Shown in pieces: positions 16,198-24,951 of a stretch of DNA of 64,000 bases (its first letter is position 1; each line of letters opens with the position of its first letter). A program made the position numbers and the translations under genes. Below the pieces are notes generated by a model. The model was given only the letters and a program-made list of their open reading frames with translations, did no database searches and was not told the DNA's origin. Source of the DNA: DATARH01 sp036008175 (GTDB taxonomy: Bacteria; Pseudomonadota; Alphaproteobacteria; ATCC43930; CGMCC-115725); NCBI GenBank assembly GCA_036008175.1, contig DASYOB010000098.1, positions 1 to 64,000 of the forward strand. The letters are read 5' to 3'.

Positions 16198-17868
16198 CTA
16201 CGGACCGGCGAACGCGCGAATCTCGCCGGCGATCGCTATAGGCGCCTGTTGCGAGCGCTCGCGCGGAAATGTCACGGTCACTGTGGTGCCGATCCCCTTG
16301 CTGCTGCGGATCGCCAAGCTCCCGCCATGCAGCTCGGTTAGCCCGATCGCCAAGGGAAGACCTAGCCCGGTACCGTCGTGGCCACGAGTCCAGGTGCTGG
16401 CGACCTGGCCGAACCGGCTCATGGCGGTTTCGACTTCCGCTGCATCCATGCCGATCCCGTGGTCGACCACCGAAATCGAAACCGCGCCGCCGACGCTGCG
16501 CAAAACGATCTCCACTTCGCCCCCGGCATGGCTGAATTTGATCGCGTTCATCAGCAGATTGAGGACGATCTGCTTCACCTTGCGGGCATCCGCGCGTAGT
16601 GCCGGCAGAGGAGCTTCGCTGCGCAACCTAACGTGCACCTCGCTTGCCCGCGCCTTGGCCTCGGCGAGCTGCACCAGATCGGTCATTGCTTTTGCCGGGT
16701 CGATCAATTCTTCGGCGAGGTCGAGCCTGCCCGCTTCGAGTTTCGAGACATCGAGGATGTCATTGATGATGCCGAGCAGGTGTTCGGCGCTCGCCAGAAT
16801 GTCGCGGGCATAGCCGATATATTTCGCGGTTCCGATCGGGCCGAGCATCTCGCCGGCAATCACCTGCGAGAAGCCAAGGATCGCGTTGAGCGGCGTGCGC
16901 AGCTCATGGCTCATATTGGCGACGAATTCGCCCATCGTGCGGTTGGCGCGTTCGGCCTCTTCCTTAGCCAGCAGCAAATCGCGGTCGGCGCGCTTGCGTT
17001 CGGTGATGTCGAGGAGGACGGTCACCACCATCGACTCCTCCTCTTCGTCGCCCTGGAACACCGCCCTGTGCGCCAGCAGGACACGGGCGTTTCCGTCGCT
17101 GTCGACGACCTCCTCCTCCGACGAGATCGGCGCGGCCTTACCGGCGAGCAGGCAAGTGCCGCTGTCGAACAAGCTGCGCGCCAAGGGGCCGTCATGAACC
17201 TCGACCGGCCGGCGGCCGATCAGCCGGCTCGGGCGGGTGCCGACAAAGGATGCGAAATGGCGATTGACCACCAGATAGCGGCCGTTCTGGTCGGTGACGC
17301 AGATCATTCGCGGGATGATATCAATGACCCGCAACAGCATTTCATGCGCGCGGCGCAAGCCGGCCGGTTCAGGCCGATTGGCGTCATTGGCGGCGGCGAT
17401 CGGTTCTGCGCGACTGCGGCGAACCGGCCGCGCTCTGAGTTGGCGTTGCGCGCGGAGACGGAATTCGACCGGATCGATCGGTGTCAGCAAATGGTCCGCC
17501 GCACCGGCTTCGAGCGCCCGCTCTATCGGGCCACTCTCCTCGGGGCAACCGACGACAATTACCGGGGCAGCGGTCGGACCAGATTGCTCCCATAGCCGGG
17601 AAAAGAATCCGGCGGCGTCACCCTGATCGCTCGTCGCCCCTAGGACGACGAGATTGGGCCGACGCTCGGCGCAAAACGACAACGCCGCCTCGCGATCTAC
17701 GAAGGTGTTCGCGCTGATGCCTTCGCCAAGCAATTCCGCGTGTCGCTGCAGGATCTTCAGATTGGTGCTGCTGTCATCGACGATGACCACCAGCTGGGGA
17801 GACAAGGCGCCCACCTGGACTGTTATGAGCCGTCTGCCAGACGTATAGGGCCGCGTGCCCACGCGCAT
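16198..17868 (-). CDS. PAS-domain sensor histidine kinase with N-terminal pseudo-receiver
   Basis: Up to 556 residues; a GTG at 17814, just before the receiver domain, is a plausible true start. Order: receiver-like domain (VVIVDDSSTNLKILQRHA, about 25-145), PAS (about 175-295, DQNGRYLVVNRHFASF), HisKA with an intact MSHELRTPLNAILGFSQ (His near 320), and HATPase_c with NLLMNAIKFSHAGG, DHGIGM and GTGLGLPLA. The kinase is therefore complete. In the receiver the phospho-Asp position reads VVLGATSD (Gly instead of Asp), and the usual Thr and Lys are also missing, so it cannot act as a normal receiver. No cognate response regulator gene lies nearby. Confidence 0.9.
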   Translation of the reverse strand: MRVGTRPYTSGRRLITVQVGALSPQLVVIVDDSSTNLKILQRHAELLGEGISANTFVDREAALSFCAERRPNLVVLGATSDQGDAAGFFSRLWEQSGPTAAPVIVVGCPEESGPIERALEAGAADHLLTPIDPVEFRLRAQRQLRARPVRRSRAEPIAAANDANRPEPAGLRRAHEMLLRVIDIIPRMICVTDQNGRYLVVNRHFASFVGTRPSRLIGRRPVEVHDGPLARSLFDSGTCLLAGKAAPISSEEEVVDSDGNARVLLAHRAVFQGDEEEESMVVTVLLDITERKRADRDLLLAKEEAERANRTMGEFVANMSHELRTPLNAILGFSQVIAGEMLGPIGTAKYIGYARDILASAEHLLGIINDILDVSKLEAGRLDLAEELIDPAKAMTDLVQLAEAKARASEVHVRLRSEAPLPALRADARKVKQIVLNLLMNAIKFSHAGGEVEIVLRSVGGAVSISVVDHGIGMDAAEVETAMSRFGQVASTWTRGHDGTGLGLPLAIGLTELHGGSLAIRSSKGIGTTVTVTFPRERSQQAPIAIAGEIRAFAGP

Positions 17869-17902
17869 ACATCCCCGTACGCGACAAAACGAAAAATGTT
17901 TG

Positions 17903-17908
17903 ATTATA
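17903..17908 (-). promoter_or_regulatory. Possible -10 box for the kinase operon
   Basis: An AT-rich island stands out in this GC-rich gap between the amidohydrolase and the kinase gene. On the minus strand it gives a perfect TATAAT about 35 bases before the 17868 start and 90 before the 17814 start. No good -35 hexamer is seen at 17 bases spacing. The ATTATAAT core is palindromic, so direction is assigned from the gene order only. Confidence 0.35.
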
Positions 17909-17986
17909 ATACGTTACGCTTGCGCAGCGGCGCTCGCCCAGCAGCCGGGGGCGCTCGTTTTGCTGCGCCGATTCGTGCGGGCGCGA

Positions 17987-18919
17987 TCACAGGCGATAGA
18001 AGGTCATCGCGTTTTTCCAGAAGAACCGGTCCCGCTCTTCGGGCGAGCGGTCCGCCAGCATCTGGCTCATTGCGGCGACCAGTGCGCCGTAGCCGATGCG
18101 CAAGCCGGCGACCGGGAAGTTGCTGGCAAACATCGCCCGCTCGATCCCGAAGATCGCAAGGGCGTCGAGGACGACGCGTAAATTGGACGGATACTCCCAG
18201 GCCCGGTCCTTGAGCCCGAATTCGGAGACCTTGAGGTGGACATTCGGCTCGCGGGCTAGGATTTCCATCGCGCGGCGCCATGCCCTCAGCCCCTCCTCGC
18301 TACGGTCCCACGGAAAGCCGGTGTGGTTGAGCACGATCGGGGTGTTCGGAAAGGCGCGCGCGACCGCGGCGGCCTCCTCGAGATGCCAGAACGGCACCCG
18401 CAGATCCCAGGAGAGCTTGTACTTCTGAAGCAGCTCGAAGCCGCGCAGCCAGCGCTCGTCCTGCATTGTACCGGGAGCGCCCGGCTCGATGCGGTCCGGC
18501 GACGGCGCGGTGACCGGTTTCGAGCGGATGCCGCGCACCAGCGGAAACGTCGCCTGCGCGGCGATGACTTCCTCGGCGTTGTCGGTATCAAACCAGGCAT
18601 GCGCGACGATCGCGCCCGGGAACCCGTTTTCGCGATGGATCGCGCTGATCCAGCGGGTTTCGCCGACCTGGTCGGCCCGATCCCATTCGGCCTCGCAGTG
18701 CACCGTCGTCAGCACATTATGTCCGGCGGCATCAGGACGATAATCCTCGGGCAGGTAGTTCCTTTTGAGCGGCGCGTAGTCGCCCATGAAGAACTCTTTC
18801 TCCTCGCCGCCGCACAGCCACGGGTGCTGACCCATCCGCAGATCCCACAGGTGATGATGCGCATCGATCAGGGTCACGGCATCGGGCGCGTCGTTCCAAT
18901 TCCCATGGATCGTGTTCAT
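17987..18919 (-). CDS. Amidohydrolase family (amidohydrolase-2) metal-dependent hydrolase
   Basis: 310 residues. LIDAHHHLWDLRMGQHPWL near the N-terminus is the metal-binding beta-1 motif of the amidohydrolase-2 family (L-fuconolactonase, 2-pyrone-4,6-dicarboxylate lactonase and relatives). IVLNHTGFPWDR and RAMFASNFPVAGL hold the later His and Asp-region motifs; the last Asp of a typical FGSDFP is an Asn here. It probably hydrolyses a lactone or decarboxylates a cyclic acid. It is divergent from the enoyl-CoA hydratase gene across 89 bases, suggesting shared control of a catabolic route. Confidence 0.8.
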   Translation of the reverse strand: MNTIHGNWNDAPDAVTLIDAHHHLWDLRMGQHPWLCGGEEKEFFMGDYAPLKRNYLPEDYRPDAAGHNVLTTVHCEAEWDRADQVGETRWISAIHRENGFPGAIVAHAWFDTDNAEEVIAAQATFPLVRGIRSKPVTAPSPDRIEPGAPGTMQDERWLRGFELLQKYKLSWDLRVPFWHLEEAAAVARAFPNTPIVLNHTGFPWDRSEEGLRAWRRAMEILAREPNVHLKVSEFGLKDRAWEYPSNLRVVLDALAIFGIERAMFASNFPVAGLRIGYGALVAAMSQMLADRSPEERDRFFWKNAMTFYRL

Positions 18920-19008
18920 GCTTGCTCCGCAGAGCTGATGATTCTACAGCGCCGATCGCGGCGTGCTCGTTGTAGGGTGACCGGCAAACCGAACGAGGGC
19001 AATCGGGG

Positions 19009-19803
19009 ATGAGCCAGAACTACGAAACGATCCGGATCGAGGATAAAGGTGACGGGCTCACCCTGCTGACTTTGAACCGGCCACAGGTCGCCAACGCGAT
19101 GAACACGCAGATGGGCCGCGACCTCTTGGCTTTTTTCGAGGCCGTCAACGCCAACCCGCTCGCCTATCGCTGCATCGTGATGACCGGCTCCGGCGACAAG
19201 GCGTTCTGCGCCGGAGGCGACCTCAAGGAACGCCTGGGCATGACCGACGAGACCTGGCAGGCGCAGCACCTCCTCTTCGAGCGCGCGGTCCGCGCCTTCA
19301 TCGGCTGCCCGGTGCCGGTATTGGGCGCCATCAACGGCGCCGCCTATGCCGGCGGCTGCGAGCTGGCGCTGTGCTGCGATTTTCTCTACGCCGCCGAGAC
19401 TGCCCGCTTCGCGCTGACCGAGGTCACGCTCGGCATCATGCCGGGCGCCGGCGGCACGCAGAACCTGCCACGCGCCGTCGGCGAACGCCGCGCCAAGGAG
19501 ATCATCCTGACCGGCCGACCGTTCTCGGCGCGCGATGCTTTCGAATGGGGCATGGTCAACCGGTTGTGCGCACCCGACAAACTGCTCGAAGAGACACTCG
19601 CGACGGCGCGGCGCATCGCCGACAACGCGCCGATCTCGGTGCGCCAGGCGAAGCACTCGATCCATTACGGGCTGCAGATGGATCTCGCCAGTGCGATGAT
19701 GTTTGAGATCGAGGCCTACAACCGCATGGTCCCGACCGAGGACCGGCGCGAGGGCATCGCCTCCTTCAACGAGAAGCGCAAGCCGCGTTTCAGGGGCCGG
19801 TAA
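19009..19803 (+). CDS. Enoyl-CoA hydratase/isomerase family protein
   Basis: 264 residues, full length crotonase fold. VMTGSGDKAFCAGGDLKE forms the first oxyanion-hole segment, INGAAYAGGCELALCCDF the second, and FALTEVTLGIMPGAGGTQNL carries the Glu and surrounding loop of hydratases. It would hydrate a 2-enoyl-CoA in fatty or aromatic acid degradation. It leads a run of co-directed genes (binding protein, GMC oxidoreductase) that may serve the same pathway; the exact substrate cannot be read from sequence. Confidence 0.9.
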   Translation: MSQNYETIRIEDKGDGLTLLTLNRPQVANAMNTQMGRDLLAFFEAVNANPLAYRCIVMTGSGDKAFCAGGDLKERLGMTDETWQAQHLLFERAVRAFIGCPVPVLGAINGAAYAGGCELALCCDFLYAAETARFALTEVTLGIMPGAGGTQNLPRAVGERRAKEIILTGRPFSARDAFEWGMVNRLCAPDKLLEETLATARRIADNAPISVRQAKHSIHYGLQMDLASAMMFEIEAYNRMVPTEDRREGIASFNEKRKPRFRGR

Positions 19804-19839
19804 CGGCTGGCTCTGTCGGCAAGCCGCGGAGAGGACAAA

Positions 19840-21357
19840 TTGCGGGTTTCGAGATGGTTGCTGATCGTTGCCCTGGCGGTGGCGTCGTCCCTGCCTGCTG
19901 CGGCGGCCGACATGACCACCTTGCGGATCGGATTGCAGGAGGATCCCGACTTGCTCGATCCGGCGCAGGGCGTCAGCTTTGTCGGCCGCGAGGTGTTCGC
20001 TGCGCTCTGTGACAAGCTCGTCGATGTCGATCGCGACCTCAAGATCGTGCCGCAGCTGGCGACCGAGTGGTCGTGGTCGGAAGATGCTCATGCGCTGACC
20101 CTGACGGTGCGCGACGGGGTCAGATTCCACGACGGGACGATGCTCGATGCCGGGGCCGTAAAGGCCAATCTCGACCGCTACCGGATGGCGCCGGAATCGA
20201 AGCGCAAGGGCGAATTGAAGCCGGTGCGCGAGGTCGTCGCGGTCGATCCGCATACCGTGCGGATCGAGCTGACCGCGCCCTACGCCCCGCTCCTCGCCGT
20301 GCTGGCCGACCGCGCCGGCATGATCCTATCGAACGATGCTCTGGCCAAGGCGGGCGACGCGATCGGCACCAAGCCCATATGCTCCGGGCCCTATCGTTTC
20401 GTCGAGCGGGTGCCGCAGGAGCGGATCGTGCTCGAGCGCTTCCCGGATTACTGGAACGCCGCGGCGATCGCCGTCGACCGGATCGTCTACACCCCGGTGC
20501 CGGACAGCACGGTGCGGCTCGCCAATCTGCAATCCGGCAGCTTCGACATCGTCGAGCGTCTCGCGGCGACCGACGTCAAGAGCGTGGAGGCCGACCCGAA
20601 GCTGCGCCTCGTTTCCTCGACCGCGCTCGCCTACGATCTGCTCTCGATCAACCTGCACAACGGCCCCGCCGCGGACAACCCTCTGGGTCGTGACCCGAAA
20701 GTGCGCGAGGCCTTCGAGCTGGCAATCGACCGCAAGGTCCTGAACGACGTCGTCTATGACGGCCGCTTTGTGCCGTCGAACCAGCCGGAGGTGCCGGGGA
20801 CACGCTATTGGGACCCCGATCATCCGGTGCCGGCGCGCGATGTCGAGAAGGCGAGAGCGCTGCTCGCCGCCGCAGGGACGCCGCACCCGGCCTTCGCCCT
20901 AACCACCGGCAACAGCACAACCGGGCTGCAGGTCGCACAGACCTTGCAATCGATGGCCGGAGAAGCCGGGTTCGACATCGTGATCCGGGCGATGGAGGCG
21001 ATGACACTGGTGCAGAACACGTCGAGCGGCGATTACCAGGCGGCGCTGGCGATCTGGAGCGGGCGGCCCGATCCCGACGGCAATATCAGCTATTGGCTCG
21101 CCTGCGACGGCTTCTTGAATTGGGGCAAATATTGCGACCCGAAATTCGATGGGCTGCTCGAAAACGCGCGCGAGACGATCGATCCGGAAGCGCGGCAGAA
21201 GCTCTATCGCCAGGCAACCGACATCTACATGGCCGCGCGTCCGGCGTTGTTTCTTTATCATTACAAATGGCTGTGGGGCATGAGCCGCAAGGTCGAGGGT
21301 TTCGCGCCGCATCCCGACGGGATCATCCGTCCGCAGGGCCTGAAGCTGGCGCGTTAA
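19840..21357 (+). CDS. ABC transporter substrate-binding protein, family 5 (peptide/nickel type)
   Basis: 505 residues from a TTG with GGAGAGG five bases upstream. It has a signal peptide (WLLIVALAVASSLPAAAA) and the SBP_bac_5 layout: LRIGLQEDPDLLDPAQG at the N-terminus, LATEWSWSEDAHALTLTVRD, then VRFHDG, and a late domain ending WGMSRKVEGFAPHPDG. Such proteins bind oligopeptides, glutathione or other small organics in the periplasm. No permease or ATPase genes follow, so it is an orphan component that must use a transporter encoded elsewhere. Confidence 0.9.
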   Translation: MRVSRWLLIVALAVASSLPAAAADMTTLRIGLQEDPDLLDPAQGVSFVGREVFAALCDKLVDVDRDLKIVPQLATEWSWSEDAHALTLTVRDGVRFHDGTMLDAGAVKANLDRYRMAPESKRKGELKPVREVVAVDPHTVRIELTAPYAPLLAVLADRAGMILSNDALAKAGDAIGTKPICSGPYRFVERVPQERIVLERFPDYWNAAAIAVDRIVYTPVPDSTVRLANLQSGSFDIVERLAATDVKSVEADPKLRLVSSTALAYDLLSINLHNGPAADNPLGRDPKVREAFELAIDRKVLNDVVYDGRFVPSNQPEVPGTRYWDPDHPVPARDVEKARALLAAAGTPHPAFALTTGNSTTGLQVAQTLQSMAGEAGFDIVIRAMEAMTLVQNTSSGDYQAALAIWSGRPDPDGNISYWLACDGFLNWGKYCDPKFDGLLENARETIDPEARQKLYRQATDIYMAARPALFLYHYKWLWGMSRKVEGFAPHPDGIIRPQGLKLAR

Positions 21358-21363
21358 ATCACG

Positions 21364-22995
21364 ATGCCGAGCAAAGCCTACGACTACATCATCGTCGGCG
21401 CCGGCTCGGCCGGATGCGCCCTGGCCAGCCGGCTCAGTGAAGACCCCGACATCAGAGTATTGCTGCTCGAAGCCGGCGGCTGGGACCGCGACCCCTGGCT
21501 CAAGATCCCGCTCGCCTGGGGGCGGATCGTGCGCAATCGACCGCATGACTGGATGTACGACGCCGAACCAGAGCCGACCGTGGACGGCCGCCGCCTCGAA
21601 TGCATGCGCGGCAAGGTGATCGGCGGATCGTCGTCGATCAATGCGATGGCCTATGTCCGCGGCAACCGTGCCGATTACGATCGCTGGGCCGAGGGCGGAC
21701 TTTGGCAATGGTCCTATGCGCACGTCCTGCCGTATTTCCGCCGCCAGGAATCCTGGGAAGGTGGCGCCAGCGAATACCGCGGCGGCGATGGGCCGTTGAC
21801 GACCCGCCGCTCGCGCTTCGCGGACCCGCTCGTCGAGGCCTTTGCCGAGGCCGGCGTCGCGGCCGGGCATCCGGCGACCGAGGACTACAACGGCGTCCGC
21901 CAGGAAGGCTTCGGGCGCACCCAGCAGACGATCCGCAACGGCCGGCGCTGCAGCGCCGCGGCTGCGTATCTGCACCCGGCGCTGAGCCGGTCCAATCTCG
22001 AGGTCCGGACCGGCGCGCTCGCCACCCGGATCGCGCTCGACGGCCATCGCGCCGTCGGCATCGAGTACCTGAACGGCGGCAAGCATGTCGTCAGCGCCGA
22101 ACGGGAGGTGATCCTGTCCGGCGGCGTCATCAACTCGCCGCAGCTTTTGATGCTGTCGGGCATCGGCGATCCCGACGAACTGTCGAGGCACGGCGTGACC
22201 GTGAGCGTGCCGTTGCGCGGCGTCGGCCGTAACCTGCAGGATCATATCTCGGCTGGGATCGCCTGGCGCCGGCGCGAGCCCGGGCCGCTGCACGCGAAAA
22301 TGCGGCTCGACCGCATCGCGATCGAACTGGCGCGGGCGTATTGCTTCGGCACCGGCATCGCCAGCGATTGGTCCGGCGGTGTGATGGCATTCCTGAAGAG
22401 TCCCGACGCCTCGCCCATTCCGGACATTCAGCTGCTGTTCGCCGCGGCGCCCTTGACTGCCGCGCCTTATCTGCGCCCGTTCTCGAAACCCTATGTCGAC
22501 GCCTTCGGCTGCCGAGCCGTCGTGTTGCGGCCGGAAAGTCGGGGGCGGCTGGAACTCGCGTCGGCCGATCCGCGCCGGCCGGTCCGCATCCGCCAGAATT
22601 TTCTCGCCACCGAGCGCGACTGGACAACCTTGCGGAGCGGGCTACGCATGGTGCGTGACGTCGGCGCGCAACAGCCGCTCGTCCCGTTCGTCGCCAGCGA
22701 AATCGCGCCGGGACCGGGGGCCCGTTCCGACGAGGAGATCGACGCGCATATCCGCGCCAATGCGATCACCGTCCACCACCCGCTCGGTACCTGCAAGATG
22801 GGCATGCCGAGCGATCCCGGCGCCGTGGTCGATGCGGAATGCCGGGTCTTCGGCGTCGATGGCCTGCGCGTCGTCGACGCCTCGATCATGCCGGAACTCG
22901 TCGGCGGCAACATCAACGCTCCGGTCATCATGATCGCAGAAAAGGCCGCCGACTTGATCCGCGGCCGCGAGCCGCTCGCGCCAGTGAATGTTTAG
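21364..22995 (+). CDS. GMC family FAD-dependent oxidoreductase
   Basis: 543 residues. YIIVGAGSAGCALASRLSED is the FAD-binding Rossmann motif, GKVIGGSSSINAMAYVRGN the first GMC signature and GGVINSPQLLMLSGIG the second. VHHPLGTCKMG near residue 475 carries the active-site His, and IMIAEKAADLI closes the protein. It oxidises an alcohol, with choline dehydrogenase-like members the closest in look. It begins seven bases after the binding-protein gene, so transport and oxidation of the same compound are possible. Confidence 0.92.
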   Translation: MPSKAYDYIIVGAGSAGCALASRLSEDPDIRVLLLEAGGWDRDPWLKIPLAWGRIVRNRPHDWMYDAEPEPTVDGRRLECMRGKVIGGSSSINAMAYVRGNRADYDRWAEGGLWQWSYAHVLPYFRRQESWEGGASEYRGGDGPLTTRRSRFADPLVEAFAEAGVAAGHPATEDYNGVRQEGFGRTQQTIRNGRRCSAAAAYLHPALSRSNLEVRTGALATRIALDGHRAVGIEYLNGGKHVVSAEREVILSGGVINSPQLLMLSGIGDPDELSRHGVTVSVPLRGVGRNLQDHISAGIAWRRREPGPLHAKMRLDRIAIELARAYCFGTGIASDWSGGVMAFLKSPDASPIPDIQLLFAAAPLTAAPYLRPFSKPYVDAFGCRAVVLRPESRGRLELASADPRRPVRIRQNFLATERDWTTLRSGLRMVRDVGAQQPLVPFVASEIAPGPGARSDEEIDAHIRANAITVHHPLGTCKMGMPSDPGAVVDAECRVFGVDGLRVVDASIMPELVGGNINAPVIMIAEKAADLIRGREPLAPVNV

Positions 22996-23002
22996 CTTGT
23001 AG

Positions 23003-23632
23003 ATGATCCTGACCCCGATACCGCGCGTGCACCTGGGCGAGGCGCTCGATCGCTTCGCGGCCCAGCTCGATGACGCCGAGGCGCGGACCGCCTTTGACTG
23101 CATTCGCACCACCTCGCCCGATAGAGCCGACGGTGCCGAGGCGGAGCGGCATCGGCGAGAGGCCCTGGCACTGGCGCGCCGCTTCGGCGTGCCGACGCAT
23201 CCGCCCGGCACCCGGCCCGCCTTCAACTGGGACGGCAACGCGCTCGACATCGACACCGAGGCTTACGTGATCCTGCACGAGATCGCGCATTTCGTGCTGG
23301 CGCCCCGCGAGCGGCGCGGCCTTGTCGATTTCGGTCTCGGTCCCGGCCCGGATACAAGAGATCGAGACGCGGCCGAACGCGCCGCGTTGCTGCCTGTCTC
23401 CAAACGCGACGCCGACGAAGCCGAAGCCTCGCTGCTCGGCATTTTGTGGGAGGCAGCGTTCGCGCAGCCGGCGCTCGCCTCGTTCCTCGATCAGAACTGG
23501 CTCGAAGGTCTAGAGCGATCGGCGGCCGCGCATTTCACTGGGGTTTTTGACAGGCTGCGACGGCACGGGCTGATCGATCCAACGCTCCTCCGGAGAGGCG
23601 ACAGTCAGCCGGCGTCGCGGGAAATGCGGTAG
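23003..23632 (+). CDS. EpmC-like (elongation factor P hydroxylase-like) HExxH protein
   Basis: 209 residues. The centre reads YVILHEIAHFVLAPRERRGL followed by VDFGLGPGPDT, then LLGILWEAAF. This recalls EpmC, where a HE-x-(A/S)-H motif is followed by ERR, DFG and a tyrosine-rich segment. EpmC hydroxylates the modified lysine of EF-P in gammaproteobacteria; alphaproteobacteria are not known for that pathway, and no efp, epmA or epmB is present here. The family link is my pattern match and needs a profile search. It starts eight bases after the GMC gene. Confidence 0.55.
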   Translation: MILTPIPRVHLGEALDRFAAQLDDAEARTAFDCIRTTSPDRADGAEAERHRREALALARRFGVPTHPPGTRPAFNWDGNALDIDTEAYVILHEIAHFVLAPRERRGLVDFGLGPGPDTRDRDAAERAALLPVSKRDADEAEASLLGILWEAAFAQPALASFLDQNWLEGLERSAAAHFTGVFDRLRRHGLIDPTLLRRGDSQPASREMR

Positions 23633-23952
23633 GGAGACGGGCGCGGGCTCTTGGCGAGGAGACCGCGCCAGCGCAACAGCGAGCGGCTGCACGACGGTTC
23701 CAAACCGCTCCGAGCGGGGCCGTCATCGGGCACAGGAGGACCAAGGCGCACGGTGCGCCAGCAAGCAGGCTCCCGCCGCACCGTGCCGAACCCGATCGCC
23801 GCCAGCTGCTCTTCCGCCGTCTTCATGACCTTCGCCCGTAACGCCGTCGTTAGGCAACGCATACCGGCGGCCGGGGTTCCGAACTCCCCGTTTCGATTCC
23901 CGGCCCCTGCTCTCGCCCGGAACGGGCGGGACGGCGCCAATGTTGCTGCGGT
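23633..23952. other. Gap without a supported gene
   Basis: About 320 bases between the EpmC-like gene and the YihY gene. A minus-strand frame of 73 codons (23605-23826, beginning MKTAEEQLAAIGFG) is open, but it overlaps the previous stop, has a poorly spaced ribosome binding site and no recognisable family. No hairpin followed by a T-run was noticed. Confidence 0.4.
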
Positions 23953-24903
23953 ATGCCTTTCCGCTCCCGCACCGCGCCGTTTTTCGGCGCGATGATCGCC
24001 GCCGCCTTCACCCTCTACGGCGCAACCCGGGCGTCGCGACCGGAACCGCAGCGGAAACAGGCACCGGCGCGGTCCGGCTGGGGCAAAATTCTTGCCAGCG
24101 TCTGGGCCAAGCTCGGACGCGACCACGTCTCGATCATGGCCGCCGGCGTCGCGTTCTACGGGTTGCTGTCGATCTTTCCGGGAATGTCGACGCTGATCTC
24201 GATCTACGGGCTCGCGGCCGATCCCAGCATCATCGAGAGCGAGCTCAACTCCCTCTCCGGCATTCTGCCGCAAGAAGCGCTGAAACTTTTGTCCGACCAG
24301 GCGCACGCGCTGATCGCCAATCCGCCGGCGAAGCTCGGCATCGGTCTTATGGTCAGCCTGCTGCTGACGCTGTGGAGCGCAACCAGCGGCGCCAGCTCGC
24401 TGATGCAGGCGCTGACGGCTGTCTACGAGGAAACCGAGGATCGCAGCGTCGCCAGCTTTTATCTGCAGGCGGTTGCGCTGACGATCGCGATCACGGCGTT
24501 CGCCGTGCTCAGCCTTTTCCTGGTCGCGGTGGTTCCGGTGATCATCGATCGGCTGCAGCTCCCGGAGGCATCGCGCGGCGCGGTTGGCCTGATCCGGTGG
24601 CCCCTGCTCGCCGGGTTGGTGCTGCCGGCCCTCGCGCTCGTCTACCGCTTCGCTCCGGCGCGGCGAAGCCCATGCTGGTCCTGGTTCAGCCCCGGCACGG
24701 TGGCGGCCGCGCTGCTATGGCTGCTCGGCTCGGCCGGATTTTCGTTCTACGTCGCCCGCTTCAGCTCTTACGACAAGACCTACGGCTCATTGGGCGCGGT
24801 GGTGATCCTGCTGATGTGGTTTTATGTCAGCGCCTTCATCGTGCTCGCCGGCGCCGAGCTCAACTGGGAATACGAAAAGGCGCGCCTACAGCCAAGCGGC
24901 TGA
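23953..24903 (+). CDS. YihY/BrkB family inner membrane protein
   Basis: 316 residues. DHVSIMAAGVAFYGLLSIFP, with GMSTLISIYG after it, is the conserved first helix region of the family. Six or so membrane helices follow, with GASSLMQALTAVYEE and LWLLGSAGFSFYVARFSSYD (then KTYGSLGAVVILLMWFYVS) matching the later signatures. Once annotated as ribonuclease BN, these proteins are now regarded as membrane proteins of unclear transport role. It stands alone and converges on the secreted Tyr-rich gene across a hairpin. Confidence 0.92.
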   Translation: MPFRSRTAPFFGAMIAAAFTLYGATRASRPEPQRKQAPARSGWGKILASVWAKLGRDHVSIMAAGVAFYGLLSIFPGMSTLISIYGLAADPSIIESELNSLSGILPQEALKLLSDQAHALIANPPAKLGIGLMVSLLLTLWSATSGASSLMQALTAVYEETEDRSVASFYLQAVALTIAITAFAVLSLFLVAVVPVIIDRLQLPEASRGAVGLIRWPLLAGLVLPALALVYRFAPARRSPCWSWFSPGTVAAALLWLLGSAGFSFYVARFSSYDKTYGSLGAVVILLMWFYVSAFIVLAGAELNWEYEKARLQPSG

Positions 24904-24905
24904 GC

Positions 24906-24934
24906 CGAGCCCCGGCCGGGACGATCGGGGCTCG
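24906..24934. terminator. Hairpin between convergent genes
   Basis: CGAGCCCCG (24906-24914) and CGGGGCTCG (24926-24934) form a perfect nine-base stem with an 11-base loop, two bases after the YihY stop and 17 before the stop of the gene on the other strand. No T-run follows on either strand, so it may be a weak or bidirectional terminator. Confidence 0.5.
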
Positions 24935-24951
24935 CCCATCAAACGAATAGC

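Noticed and set aside
18916..20253. Long minus-strand open frame (445 codons) opposite the enoyl-CoA hydratase and binding-protein genes
   Set aside because: It is the antisense of two well-recognised genes. GC-rich codon bias keeps such frames open, and the translation has no recognisable family.
23605..23826. Minus-strand frame of 73 codons beginning MKTAEEQLAAIGFG
   Set aside because: Overlaps the EpmC-like stop, has a poor ribosome binding site and no family; kept only as a possibility.
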